From Vicinamibacteria bacterium (GTDB lineage Bacteria; Acidobacteriota; Vicinamibacteria; Fen-336; JAGNNV01), in the NCBI GenBank assembly GCA_019694155.1, contig JAIBCN010000031.1, positions 1-64,000 on the forward strand: DNA of 64,000 nt. The letters are read 5' to 3'. The stretch's first letter is position 1, and each line of letters starts with the position of its first letter. Positions 51,329 to 62,300 of this stretch are shown here, piece after piece. Position numbers and translations under genes: made by a program. The notes below the pieces were generated by a model. The model was not told the DNA's origin and did no database searches. It saw only the letters and a list, made by a program, of their open reading frames with translations.

Positions 51329-53008
51329 TTCAGAAACGGCCGGACGAGGCGCATGCCCTCCCCGTGGAGGGGTCGGGTCTGACGGCTCGCGTGAGCACGG
51401 CTCTGTTCCTGTTCGCCCTTGTCCTGCGTCTGCCCATGCTCCCGGTCCGCCGCCTGGTGGAAGGGGACGGCGTCCACTATGCCACCCTGGCTCGAGCCAT
51501 CCTGGAAGGCGATCTTTCCGGCCTGGCAAACCCGTACTGGTCGAATCTGTGGCCGGGCATCATCGCGGCCACGGCCTGGATCACCCACCTCGACGTCGTG
51601 ATGGCGGGGCGGACGGCCTCGCTGCTGGCCGGCAGCGCCCTGGCTCCGGCCACCGCCGCTCTGGCCAGCCATTCTCTGGGGCGACGAACGGGCCTCATCG
51701 CCGGCCTGCTGGTGGCGGGCCATCCCTGGCTCATCCACTTTTCGACTCTCGTTTTCACCGAGTCCTTCTTCGCTCTGCTCCTCGTGATGGCGCTCCTGAG
51801 CTCGGTCAGGCGCGAAGACGGGCCGGGCGGGGCCGCCGCCGGCGCCTGGGCCGGCCTGGCCCTGATTACGCGTCCCGAGGCCAGTGCCGTGATCGCCGCA
51901 ATCACCTTGGGGTTCCTGCGACGCGCGCGGGCTGCCGGATACAAGGCGGTGTTTCCCGGGGCCGCCCTCTTCGTGACGATCGTCCTCGCGTTTCTGCTGA
52001 CCAGGGTCTTGGTCGTTCACCAGTACTTCGACCTGTGGGATTTCGGCGGAACAAAGGGCACCGCCAACCTGTTCGTGGGGCTCGCCAGGACGGACGCCGA
52101 GAAGGAGCGGGTGGCGACGGAAGTCACTTCCGAAGGACAGAATGCCCTCGCCAAGTCCGCGGAAGAAACCACACTTCTCGGCTTCGCATCGGAAAACCCG
52201 GAGCTTGTGGCTCGTCACGTCCGGGCAAACCTCAACGAGTTCACCGCCTCCGCCCTGAGAGTGTTTCCCTTCGTTTCCCTCGTTGGCGGTCGACCGCCGC
52301 TGTGGGAGGGGGGGGTGGCCTCCCCTGTTGGCGGCCCACTCCATCGGCCTCTGCGCGATCGCGCTCCTTGGTCTAGGGCTGTGTCTGGTCGGGCCACGTC
52401 CCCCGTGGCTGCTCGCCCTGACCCCCACCCTGTATGCGGCGGGACTGATGCTGTTCCTCATCCATGACAGGCTGGTGGTGCCCCTCGTCCCCCTCTTCCT
52501 CGTGTTCCTGGCCCACGGGCTGGCTCGCGCAACGGAATGGCTGCCTTCTCCCGGCGCGCGCGGTCGTTTGGGCCTCGCCGTGGTGGCCGGCCTCCTGGGT
52601 CTGTTGTCGGTGCTCGGGCTGCGGCACGCGCCCGCCCTGGACTATTCCTCCGACCCCGTCGTCCAGCGAACCACCGGTGAGTGGCTCGCCGCCCACTACC
52701 CGCAGGACACGACCTTCATGACGTCGGCGGTGCTGGTTGGCTTCTACTTCCACGACGCGGCCCATTCTGACCTCGAGGTATCGATCCCATGGGCCGGCTA
52801 TCCCAGGGTGCTCGAGGTCGCCCGAAACGAAGGCGCGAGCCTGATCGTCGTTCCGGAGTGGCACCTCAGGGTGACCGGCCATCCCGCGGCCGAAGAACTC
52901 CTCCGGCCGGAGCAGAACCACCCGGGGCTCCGGCTGGTCGCCGAGCTGAGTGAAGAGGGAGAGCGAATCTTCATCTACGAACTCGAGGAGCGCCCCTCCA
53001 GCCCGTGA
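51325..53008 (+). CDS. Polytopic GT39-like membrane protein, frameshifted at G8
   Basis: Two frames together make one protein of ~560 residues. The first part runs from the TTG at 51325 (LIQKRPDEAHALPVEGSGLT) through helices and the first loop EGDGVHYATLARAILEGDL. At 52308-52315 there is a run of eight G. Reading seven G joins FPFVSLVGGRPPLWEGG to WPPLLAAHSIGLCAIALLGL without a break; with eight the upstream frame instead runs off into a non-membrane tail ending at 52467. The second part (to 53008) has further helices and a soluble tail. Either assembly or read error, or phase variation. Confidence 0.75.
52308..52315 (+). repeat. G8 homopolymer, frameshift point
   Basis: Eight consecutive G. 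Loss of one restores the long frame of the membrane protein gene. Such G runs are classic slippage sites. Confidence 0.9.
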
Positions 53009-53078
53009 CCCAACCGGCCCTCGCTGCAGCGCGGATGGTTCCCGTTGGCTGCGGTTAGACTGCCCGCGAAATGCGCTC

Positions 53079-53792
53079 GTGAGATCCGAACTCCTCATCA
53101 CCTTGCCGGCCCTCAACGAGGCCAACAATCTGTCCGAGGTCCTTGGCGCGCTGCGGGTGTCGTGGCCCGAGGCGGTCTTGCTCGTGGTCGACGACGCTTC
53201 GACCGACGCCACGGCGGCCGTGGCCCGCTCCCATGGAGCCCTGGTTGCCACGCTTCCGTTCCGCCTCGGGTACGGCGGCGGCGTTCAGGCTGGGATCAAG
53301 TACGGACTCCGGCACGGCTTCCCGATAGTCGTGACGTTCGATGCGGACGGTCAGCACGATCCCCTGGACATCGGTCCCCTCGTCGAGGCCGTTCGAGGCG
53401 GGGCCGACCTTGCGATCGGCTCGCGCGTGCTGGCGAGCGAGTCTTATCGCGGAGGCTTCGCGCGGCAGTGGGGCCGCAGCCTCTTTGCCGGATTGGCGCG
53501 CGGACTCACGGGCCTTCGCATCACCGATCCCACTTCCGGGCTCAAAGCCCTCGGCCCGCGCGGCCAGGCGCTCTTCGCACTCTCCCGCTTCCCCGACCGA
53601 TACCCCGACGCCGACGCTCTCGTACTGGCGCGGCGGGCACGGCTCACCATCACCGAGCGACCGGCCCGCATGAGACCCTCGCGCAACCGCCGGAGCATGC
53701 ACGGCGGCCTGGGCGCGGTTGCTTACGTATTCAATATGCTCTTCTCGCTCTTCGTGGCCACGACCGGCCGTGATCTCCATCGGAAGGAGTGA
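53079..53792 (+). CDS. DPM1-like polyprenyl-phosphate sugar synthase (GT2)
   Basis: 237 residues from GTG at 53079. LITLPALNEANNLSEVLGAL, LLVVDDASTDATAAVARSHG, GYGGGVQAGIKYGL and the DXD VVTFDADGQHDPLD are the signature of dolichol-phosphate-mannose synthase-like GT2 enzymes, which charge a polyprenyl phosphate with a sugar. Its product would feed the GT-C transferases of this region. Overlaps the DUF2304 gene by 4 bp. Confidence 0.87.
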   Translation: MRSELLITLPALNEANNLSEVLGALRVSWPEAVLLVVDDASTDATAAVARSHGALVATLPFRLGYGGGVQAGIKYGLRHGFPIVVTFDADGQHDPLDIGPLVEAVRGGADLAIGSRVLASESYRGGFARQWGRSLFAGLARGLTGLRITDPTSGLKALGPRGQALFALSRFPDRYPDADALVLARRARLTITERPARMRPSRNRRSMHGGLGAVAYVFNMLFSLFVATTGRDLHRKE

Positions 53793-54175
53793 CGGTGCCC
53801 ACGCGACAGATCGTCGTCTTCCTTGCCCTCGTTCTCATCCTCTTCGTTGCCATCCTTGAACTGGCCCGGCGACGAGTTCTTCGGGTGGAATACTCCTGGC
53901 TGTGGATCGCGTCGTGCCTGACGACCGTTCTCTTCATCCTTCGCTACGACCTTCTCGTCAAGCTGACGGACTTCGTGGGAGGCGTGGTTCCGACTTCGGT
54001 CCTGTTCTTCCTCTGCATCCTGTATCTCGCCCTGCTCTGTCTTCACTATTCGATCCGCATCTCAGCCCTGACCCACCAGGTCAAGGATCTGGCTCAGGAG
54101 GTGGCTCTCCTTCGATTGGGCCTGGAAAACGCCGATACCGCGCCTCTCGATGCGCCCGGCCCGCGACTGGAATAG
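53789..54175 (+). CDS. DUF2304 small membrane protein
   Basis: 128 residues from GTG at 53789; GTG at 53795 with SD AAGGAG is the alternative. Three helices (RQIVVFLALVLILFVAILEL; LWIASCLTTVLFILRY; TSVLFFLCILYLALLCLHYS) and a C-terminal coiled segment (ALTHQVKDLAQEVALLRLGL). DUF2304 proteins commonly follow DPM1-like GT2 genes and may help move or present the charged lipid. Convergent with the next gene, 30 bp gap. Confidence 0.82.
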   Translation: MTVPTRQIVVFLALVLILFVAILELARRRVLRVEYSWLWIASCLTTVLFILRYDLLVKLTDFVGGVVPTSVLFFLCILYLALLCLHYSIRISALTHQVKDLAQEVALLRLGLENADTAPLDAPGPRLE

Positions 54176-54205
54176 CGAGCCGGGGGCACGAGACAGCCGG
54201 GCAAG

Positions 54206-56353
54206 TTACATTGGGTCTTCGGTCATCCTGAGGCCCGAGAGAACCAGGCAGGGTGCATCGCCCTCCATCGCGCTGCCGGGCAGGCCCGGCATCAGACAGG
54301 TGAGCTCGACCAACTGCCAGCCGCGCTTCAGCTCGCGAGAGTAGCGGACTTCCCCCGCGTTGGCCGCGAAAAACAGGGGGGCGACGACTCCATCGACAAA
54401 TCGGAGTTCGACGCCCCGGGACTCGGTGAGGGCGCGCCCGGCGAATCCGATTTCGTAGTGACCGTCTCGCGGCGCCCACAATCCGATGCGCGCGTGGGAC
54501 AGCACCGTCCGCTGGGGATTTGCGGAGGCCTGCTCGAGAGGAAGAAAGCCCCGTTCGGGGGAGGCAAAAGCGGGGGCTTCTGCTTGTGCGACGGAGAAGA
54601 CCGCGGCTTCATCGTCCTCGTATGCGGGTGCGCCGAGCAGGTCGGCGAGAACCACGCGCGCCCGCGGCGCCGCGTCGTTGAGTCCTGGCAGGTACCTGAA
54701 GTCGTTCTTGAGCAGAACGACATCGGCCGCCCCGTAGGCGCGCAGCACCACCCGTGCCGCGGCGGGAAGGATCGAACCGCTGATGTGATCAATATCGGCG
54801 CCGTCCAGCGTGAGGCTCCTGATCTCGCGAAAGCCCGGAAGCGCTTCGAAAGGCTGGGGCGGAACGCCTCGCGATAGGTAGCCCCCGAAGACGGCGCGCC
54901 CGTGGCGCGTCTGATACAGCATTCTCTGGGGTAGCTGCGCCGGTGAGTCGGGTATCGGCGCTTCCAGCACGACGCTGTTGGCGGGCCCCGTCAGATGGTC
55001 GTAGGCAGCCGGAATGTGCACCGAAGCGAGGGGATAAGGTACGGCCGCGGTCTCGAAGAGAGCGAGGCAGCCGGCCGCGGGCAGGAACGTGGCGGCAAGC
55101 GCGCCCTTGCGGACCAGCAGACGCTGCGCGCCCAGCGCCGCGAGCACGGCGAGTCCGATGCCTCCGATCAGAACGAACCGGGAAGGCGCGTGCGCGAGCG
55201 TTCCGTAGGGCAGCTGATACAGCAGAAAGTAGGGCATCGACACCGCCCACGGTCCGATGCGCACAGTGTGCCCCAAAACCTTGAGGTGGGGCCCGAGGGA
55301 CAGGAGCAGGAACAGGATCCACACCCACCGGAAGGTGCGGGCTTCGGATGATCGCGCATCGCGCCAGCCGAGCAGGGCGAGGGTGAGGGGCACAAATCCG
55401 AGGAACACGGTGTTCTCCACGACGTTGTCGCCTGGACCGAAGAGAGCGGTCCGGATTCCGTCGATTGCCCTGCCCCACAAGGGATGAGCAGACGACGGAA
55501 GGACGAAGCCCAGGAGGTCCGCCGAATTGGCGAGGGTGTCCCCGAAGGGATCACCCAGACGCCCGCCCCGTCCGGACGCGCGGAAGATCCCGAGCCATGA
55601 AGGGCTCGTCGCGGCCGCCGCGATCAGCAAGGGTGGGGCGATGCGGGTGAACATCCGCGCCCCTGCGGCACCTCCTTCGGACCAGCATCTTTCGAAGAGG
55701 AAGACGCAGACGAGGAGAACCAGGCCTCCCGTCAGATACCAGTTGGTCAGCCCGGTCAGCATCGTGAACACAGCAAGGCCGGCCGCGTTCGCCCAGCCCC
55801 CCTCCCTGGCGCAGCGAAGCAGGAACAGAGCGGCGAAAGGCAGCCACTCGGTGGAGAGCAGGTCGAGGTGCCCCATCATCCGGCTGAAGCGGTACGCGCT
55901 GAACGCATACATGACGCCGCCGAGGAGCGCCGCTTCACGCGAGCCCCCGGGGCCGAGAATGCGCCGCGCGAGGAGATAGATGCCGAATGCGCTGCCCGCG
56001 AACGAGAGCCACACGAGGATGTTGTAGCTGATCGTTGGCCCGAGCAGGGCGGTGACGGGGGCCATCAGAGCGCTCGGGGCGAGCATCAGGCTGTGGAAGT
56101 ACAGATCGGCCCCATCCGGTTGGTGCAGGAGCGACGTGTGAAACGGGTTCCGCAGGCCGAGGAGCGCGTCCTCTACCCACCACAAATCCCAGTAGTAGGC
56201 CCAGTAGTCTCCGGGGTCGTTGGGGTCGCCGGGCACGTGAGTGCCGAGATGCAGCGCGAGGGGCCAGGTGGCCGCCACGGTCAGGACGAGGAGCAGCGCG
56301 GCGACGAAGCCGTGTCCCTGGCCGCGACCGTTCCGGTTCTCGGGATGGGCCAT
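54206..56353 (-). CDS. Large polytopic membrane protein, YfhO/GT-C-like
   Basis: 715 residues. About thirteen helices in the first two thirds, opening with FVAALLLVLTVAATWPLALH and the loop HVPGDPNDPGDYWAYYWDLW; an acidic-aromatic first loop is typical of GT-C proteins. The last ~200 residues form a soluble domain. It pairs with the YfhO-like gene upstream (5-bp gap) and probably adds sugars from lipid carriers. Confidence 0.75.
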   Translation of the reverse strand: MAHPENRNGRGQGHGFVAALLLVLTVAATWPLALHLGTHVPGDPNDPGDYWAYYWDLWWVEDALLGLRNPFHTSLLHQPDGADLYFHSLMLAPSALMAPVTALLGPTISYNILVWLSFAGSAFGIYLLARRILGPGGSREAALLGGVMYAFSAYRFSRMMGHLDLLSTEWLPFAALFLLRCAREGGWANAAGLAVFTMLTGLTNWYLTGGLVLLVCVFLFERCWSEGGAAGARMFTRIAPPLLIAAAATSPSWLGIFRASGRGGRLGDPFGDTLANSADLLGFVLPSSAHPLWGRAIDGIRTALFGPGDNVVENTVFLGFVPLTLALLGWRDARSSEARTFRWVWILFLLLSLGPHLKVLGHTVRIGPWAVSMPYFLLYQLPYGTLAHAPSRFVLIGGIGLAVLAALGAQRLLVRKGALAATFLPAAGCLALFETAAVPYPLASVHIPAAYDHLTGPANSVVLEAPIPDSPAQLPQRMLYQTRHGRAVFGGYLSRGVPPQPFEALPGFREIRSLTLDGADIDHISGSILPAAARVVLRAYGAADVVLLKNDFRYLPGLNDAAPRARVVLADLLGAPAYEDDEAAVFSVAQAEAPAFASPERGFLPLEQASANPQRTVLSHARIGLWAPRDGHYEIGFAGRALTESRGVELRFVDGVVAPLFFAANAGEVRYSRELKRGWQLVELTCLMPGLPGSAMEGDAPCLVLSGLRMTEDPM

Positions 56354-56358
56354 GGGCT

Positions 56359-58497
56359 TCAGGTGTTTTCAGGTCTTCGTGGCCACAAGGCGATGGCGGC
56401 CATGGCGGCCACGAGAGTCCCAATGGAGAGTGCGCGCCCCGCGAGGAAGGACACGGGCCGGAACGTGAACTCCACGCGATGCGAGCCGCCGCCCAGCGCC
56501 ACCGCGCGGACCACGTAGTTGGCCGTCAGTATTTCTCGCGGCTCTCCATTCACCCGAGCCTCCCATCCCGGATACCAGGCGTCGCCCAGGACGAGCAGTC
56601 CCGGCCGCGACAAATGGGCGTCGAGGACGACTCGCTCGGGTTCGTACAGCGCGATGCGCACCTCCGCCGTGCCCTGCTCGCTCATCGGGGCCAGGCCGGG
56701 AGTCCGCTCGAGGAGCGCCTCGTTCGCCAGGTCCACCGATCCCTCCCTGAGAGCCGCCAGGACGGCCGCGGCGTCAGGCATCACTCGGTAGCGCCAAACG
56801 ACGAAGGCGCGCGGCAGCGCGCTCATTCTCTCGTACACGCGGGCGCCTCCTTCGTAGCGCAACACCAACTGCGGGTCCGTGAGCACGCGATCCGTGACGA
56901 TGAACCTGAGATTGATCAGATCAAGCAAGGGAGATTCGACGCGCGAGAGAACGACTCCGTGATAATCGGGATCAGCTCCCACACTCGGGTCGGCCGTCGC
57001 CATGTATTCGCGATACCGACGGTTGAAGAGGGACTCGTATCCGCCGACGCTATCGAGCCCATAGGCCATCCCGCTGTCCGGTGGGAGCACGCCGGGAGTG
57101 CCCGTCACTCGCCACTTCCCCGGGATCCCCTTGAGGAACTCGATGGCGTCGTTGCGGGGATAGACCAGGCGCTCGTCGGCCATGGTCAGGTGCCGGCGAC
57201 CGAAGTGGAGCAGATCAAGGGCGCCCAGAATGAACAGGGTCGCGATGCCGGCCTGTCGCCATGGGAGTCGCCGTGCCTGTCCCGAAAGCCAGTCGAAACC
57301 CAGGGCGGCGAGGCCCGATGCCGCAAAAGTGAACAGGCAGACAATCCGCGTCGAGCCGATCCCCAGCCGATAACCGGGGACCAGGAACCAGAGGGCCGCG
57401 TCGAGAGGCGTCTCGAGATACACGAGCAGCGCCCCGATCCCGAGAGCCGCGAAATAGGCGGACGCCCGGCTTCGCACACGGGCCAGGGCGAGGAAACAGA
57501 GCGCCAGGGGCACCACCCCGACGTATCCGCACAACTCCGTGTAGTTGAGGGCGCCTCGGTAGCTGCCGTCGAGGGGGCTGCCGAAGTAGTCCGGCGCGAT
57601 GAGCGTGATGAGGTGGCGCAGGATGTTCACATTGACCAGGGCCAAGGAGGGATGCGTTTCCGCCCGGTGCGACAATCGGATCAGTTCAATGTGGGGCAGG
57701 AGTTGCACGGCCGAAAGGCCCGCAGCGAGCAGTGTCATGCCTCCGAGTTCGAGCGAAGCCCTCCGCCACTGCGTCGCCCGGAAGATGGCATAGGCGATCG
57801 TCGCGGCGATCAGGTACAGGGAGATCTGCAGGAAGCCCACCAGAAACTGCAGGCACATGACGGCGACGAACAACGCCGCCGCCCCCCGGCTTCGATGCTC
57901 GATCCAGAGGTCGGCGGCGAGGACGGCGAGAGGAATCCAGAGTGCCACGCCCACCAGGTTCAGCATCTCGAGCCATACGATGAAGAAGCCGTTCAGCATG
58001 AAGACGAGGCCGCCGAAGGTGGAGGCCGCGCGACCGAGGCCCATGCGGCGGAGCAGCAGGAACATGAAGGCGCCCGCGAGGAGGAGCTGGAGCGCCGCCG
58101 AGTAACCGAACGCCTTAGGTGCGCGGGCGACCAGGAAGAAGACGTTCAGCGGAGAGAGGAGCCCGGATTCGCCGTTCGCGAGGAATGGAGTTCCCGAAAA
58201 GAGGTAGGGGTTCCAGAGCGGCAGCCGGCCCTGGCGGATGGACGAGGCGCCGTACTCGCGTACGGGAAGGTAGTAGAGGATGCTGTCGCTCAGGTCCTGG
58301 TTGTGGACTCGGGAGCCGTCTCCGAGGCCCTCGGCCCAGGGGGGCCATACCTTGAGAAAGTCGGCTGCGACCAGGACCGACGAGCCCCGGAGCGTGGGCC
58401 ACAAGAGGCCGGCCACCGCGATGGACAGGATGACCAGGCAGAGCCCGGTTCGAAGGATTCGCGCCCGGGGCGACTCGGACGCCCCTTTTAATCCCAC
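56359..58497 (-). CDS. YfhO family membrane protein
   Basis: 712 residues from GTG at 58497. About twelve helices; the first outer loop VLVAADFLKVWPPWAEGLGD and the later SDSILYYLPVREYGASSIRQ, PLWNPYLFSGTPFLANGES are the YfhO hallmark (putative periplasmic glycosyltransferase that decorates teichoic or other surface polymers). C-terminal soluble beta-rich domain ends VRAVALGGGSHRVEFTFRPV. Transcribed with the 54206 gene. Confidence 0.87.
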   Translation of the reverse strand: MGLKGASESPRARILRTGLCLVILSIAVAGLLWPTLRGSSVLVAADFLKVWPPWAEGLGDGSRVHNQDLSDSILYYLPVREYGASSIRQGRLPLWNPYLFSGTPFLANGESGLLSPLNVFFLVARAPKAFGYSAALQLLLAGAFMFLLLRRMGLGRAASTFGGLVFMLNGFFIVWLEMLNLVGVALWIPLAVLAADLWIEHRSRGAAALFVAVMCLQFLVGFLQISLYLIAATIAYAIFRATQWRRASLELGGMTLLAAGLSAVQLLPHIELIRLSHRAETHPSLALVNVNILRHLITLIAPDYFGSPLDGSYRGALNYTELCGYVGVVPLALCFLALARVRSRASAYFAALGIGALLVYLETPLDAALWFLVPGYRLGIGSTRIVCLFTFAASGLAALGFDWLSGQARRLPWRQAGIATLFILGALDLLHFGRRHLTMADERLVYPRNDAIEFLKGIPGKWRVTGTPGVLPPDSGMAYGLDSVGGYESLFNRRYREYMATADPSVGADPDYHGVVLSRVESPLLDLINLRFIVTDRVLTDPQLVLRYEGGARVYERMSALPRAFVVWRYRVMPDAAAVLAALREGSVDLANEALLERTPGLAPMSEQGTAEVRIALYEPERVVLDAHLSRPGLLVLGDAWYPGWEARVNGEPREILTANYVVRAVALGGGSHRVEFTFRPVSFLAGRALSIGTLVAAMAAIALWPRRPENT

Positions 58498-58732
58498 GCT
58501 CGACCCACCATCAACACCCCAGCCGGTCTCCCCTGGTCTTCACGGGGAGAGATTCTTCCACAGCGCCGCACACGAACGTCGCACCCACGATTTACAAAGT
58601 TCGAGTCGGGTCGATCGTCGGAGTTGAGAGCGACCCGAGACCCGCCCGCGAGAGATGTTGAAGCGGATGGCGCGGCCGGGTCGCGGGCCAGCACACTACA
58701 CGGCGCTATGGTACGAGCGGGGGTCACGAATC
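58498..58732. other. Divergent intergenic region
   Basis: Between the GTG of the YfhO gene and the next plus-strand ORF. A 7-bp stem TCTCCCC/GGGGAGA (58527-58550) is the only structure noticed. No clear promoter seen. Confidence 0.4.
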
Positions 58733-59188
58733 ATGGAAATCCGCCGCCGATCGCGCCCGTCGAGAGGATTCGTCGTTGCGATCCTGGGAGTGCTGCTTGC
58801 CGGCATCCCCGGATACCGGCTGGCCGTTCGTCTGGTCGCGGGCCCGCCCCCGGACGACCCACGCTCCGCGGGCTTTCTGAACAGGGTTGCGGCGAACATC
58901 AACCCGCTTTTTCCCCGGCAGGTCGACGCTGAGACCGAGATCACGCGGGTGTCCGCCCTCGACGGAATCCTCGTCTACCACTATCGCTTCATCAACGTCG
59001 CCTCAGCCGACGTGCCGAGAGCGGTCCTCGCGAGGCTCCGTCCCACGGTCATGAGATCGTCCTGCGGCAATGAGGGGACCCTGAACAACTTCATCCGGAG
59101 GGACATCACCCTCCGCTACTCCTATTCGGACAAGTCGGGCCGGGCACTCGCATCCTTCGACATCACCCGGGCGGATTGCGGGGTTTGA
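58733..59188 (+). CDS. Hypothetical protein with N-terminal membrane helix
   Basis: 151 residues from ATG at 58733, GC-rich SD-like GAGCGGGGG upstream. One helix near residues 13-32 (FVVAILGVLLAGIPGYRLAV), then a soluble domain with VYHYRFINVASADV, CGNEGTLNNFIRRDITLRYSYSDKSGR and a C-terminal DITRADCGV. Two Cys residues could pair in the periplasm. Resembles small conserved hypotheticals with an exported domain, but I recognise no family. Confidence 0.6.
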   Translation: MEIRRRSRPSRGFVVAILGVLLAGIPGYRLAVRLVAGPPPDDPRSAGFLNRVAANINPLFPRQVDAETEITRVSALDGILVYHYRFINVASADVPRAVLARLRPTVMRSSCGNEGTLNNFIRRDITLRYSYSDKSGRALASFDITRADCGV

Positions 59189-59379
59189 GCGATACCAGCT
59201 CGCCCGGGCGCGAGATTTCCCCAGACGTCGAAGAGCCCTCCGCAGACATTGACGGCCGGCTTTGACGCGCCTACGATTCGGCAACATTGCGCGCCGCTCT
59301 GGTCGAGCCGGACGACTGGAGCACGTTGGGGCTCGACGGCGTGGCCAGAGAAGGGGCGCGGCAAAAAGAGGAAGCAGCC
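59189..59379. other. Intergenic region before delta-60 protein
   Basis: 191 bp with no clear promoter elements or strong hairpin. Confidence 0.4.
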
Positions 59380-62300
59380 ATGCCCCAGTCGGCTCTAGCC
59401 ACTCTCAGCACCGTTGTTCGCTGCGTTCGAAGAAACCTTGGGAGGTTCCACCGTCCCGCTCTGGTTGTGGCCGTTGCTCTCGCTGCACCCGTCTCCGCCC
59501 GCGCCCAGGCCACACTGTTCTCCGAGTCCTTCGCGAGCAACGCCGCGGGATGGACCCTCGACCCCGAGTGGCAGATCGGCGCCGCTTCGTCAAGCACCGG
59601 TCACGGCTTTGGAAATCCCGACCCTGCCCTGGATTTCACGCCGACCAGCGACAATGGGATTGCGGGCACGATCATCGGCGGCAACCTGTCGACGACGCTT
59701 CACGGTCCCCGATACCTCACCTCACCTGCGATCGACGCGGCCGGGCGGACGGGGCTGACTCTGAAATTCAGGCGGTGGCTCAACTCCGATTACTCGCCCT
59801 ATATGACCAGCCAGATCGAGGTCTTCAACGGCTCCTTCTGGTCGCTTGTCTGGAGCAACGGCAGCACGGCCGTTACGGATGATGCGTGGACGCTGCAGCA
59901 GTTCGACATCACCCCATACGCAAATTCTCAACTGCGCGTGCGGTTCGGAACGACTATCGGCGCATCCGGTGCCTATTCGGTCAGCGGCTGGAACCTCGAC
60001 GACATCGAAATCACGAGCGACGGCTCTGCGCCGCTGGTCACAGACCCGCTCTACGGGAACATCGGCGCCAGCTCGGCGACGCTCGGCGGGACGGTGGCGA
60101 GTGATGGAGGCCTCGAAGTCACGGCACGGGGGGTCGTCTGGGCTCTGGCCGCCACCAACACTGACCCGCAACTCGGGGGTCCCGGGGTTACGTCGGTCCC
60201 GACCACGGGAACCACCGGCCCCTTCACAGTCGACCTCACGGGCCTGCCCGCTGCGACGGAAATCGCCTTCCGCGCCTGGGCCACGAATGCCGCGGGCACG
60301 GGGTATTCGACCGTTGCGACCTTCACCACGTCGGTCAACCCTCCGACCGTTGTTTCCCCCACGAGCACGGCATGGACCGCCTCCGGCGCGCTCCTCGGCG
60401 GGACCATCGCATCCGACGGCGGCCTCCTCTCACGGGCCGTTGTCGTGTCGGAGACCGCCGTCGATCCGGATCCTCAGCTGGGGGACCCGGGAATCCTCGT
60501 CTTTCAAGCGGCGGGAGGGGATCCGGGCCCGTTCCTGCTGCAGGCAACCGATCTCGCGCCGGCGACGGCCTATTCATTCAGAGCCTGCGCCGCCAATCCC
60601 GGCGGCACCGGTTGCTCGGAGGTCGCAACTTTCTCGACTCTCGGATCGACCGACCTCGAGAATCTGACCCTGAGTCGAGGAACGCTTTCTCCCGTCTTCT
60701 CTCCCGCGGTGCTCTCCTACTCCGCGAACGTGGGGGGGGACGTTGCGAGCCTGACCCTGACCCCCACCGCCGCCATTGGGACTTCCGCTCTGGAAGTGCG
60801 CGTGAATGGAGGGCCTTTCCAGCCGACCACTTCCGGCGCCGCGTCGCCCACGCTCGCACTGCTTCCCGGTCTCAACCCGGTCGAGGTGCGCGTGACCTCC
60901 GCGGATCTGCTCTCCACAAAGACCTTCACCATCGCGGTCACTCGGGGGCCCCTCGACGGGGATGTCGAGCACGGCTTCAACCCAGGAGTGGCGGGCGTGG
61001 TTTTCGCGACCGCTCAGCAGCCCGACGGACGGATTCTCATCGGCGGCAGCATCACCTCGGTGGGAGGAGTCCCGAGGAGCAACATGGCGAGACTCAATCG
61101 CGACGGCAGCCTCGACGCGACTTTCAACCCGCAGATCGACGGACCCGTCCTCGCGATCGCCGTGCAGAAGGACGGGAAGATCATCATCGGCGGTTCCTTC
61201 TCCGCCATCGGAGGAGAGCTGCGCGCCAGTCTGGCCAGGCTCGACGCGGATGGAGCCCTGGATGCGACCTTCCTCGACGCCGGAGCCGATGGTCAGGTGG
61301 AAGCGATCGCCGTCCAGCCCGACGGGAAGATCGTGGTGGCGGGAGGGTTCGGGTTCATTGGCGGCGGGCCGAACGCTTACCTCGCCCGGCTCACGGTGAG
61401 CGGCGCGCTCGATTCCGGTTTTGCGCCCTCTCCGGACGGGATGGTTCGAGCCCTCGCCTTCCAGGACGACGGAAAGCTCCTGGTGGGAGGCGAATTCAGC
61501 TTCATCGGCGGCGAAGCGAGAACGTACATCGCCCGCCTCAACTCCGATGGCTCGGCGGACGTGAGCCTGGAGGGCGCCCTGAACGGCCCCCTCTACGCGA
61601 TGACCTTGCAGGCCGACGGGAAGATCCTGGCCGGCGGGGTGTTCTCCAACGCCAGCGGCTCCCCGCACTCCAACCTGGCGCGCCTGAACCCGAGCGGCGC
61701 CGTCGACCCGAGCTTCCAGGGCGACCTCAACGCCGTGCCCTCCGCGATCGTCGCCCAGACCGACGGGAAGATTCTGGTGGGCGGATCGTTCAGCCTCGCC
61801 GGAGGGGCGAGTCGCGCCGGTCTTGCCAGGCTCGGTTCCGATGGAACTCCCGAACCGGACTTCCAGCCCATGGTTGAAGGCACGGTGCTTGCGCTCTCCC
61901 TGCAATCGGACGGCAAGATCCTCGTCGGGGGCGCCTTCATCACGGTCGGCGACTTCCCGAGGCCGGTCTTCGCCAGGCTGCGAAACGGACCGGCGACGGA
62001 GACCTTGAGTGCGCCCTCGTCATCGCGCGTCGAGTGGCTGCGCGGGGGAACGGCGCCCGAGTCGACGCGGGTGGAGTTCGAACTGAGCACCGATCAGGGC
62101 GGCAGCTACACGACGCTGGGCTCCGCCACCCGGATCGCGTCTGGCTTCGAGCTGGAGGGGCTGAGCCTTCCGGCGAGCGGCCACATAAGGGCACGGGCCC
62201 GCATTCCGAGCGCCCGGCAGGGCGGATCGAGCGGTCTCGTGGAATCGGTGGCGGCCTTTGGCGTCACCGATGTCCCCGAAATCTCGGTGAGCGGTAACGG

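Noticed and set aside
58527-58550. TCTCCCC/GGGGAGA stem between divergent genes as a terminator
   Set aside because: No U run on either strand and no gene ends there.
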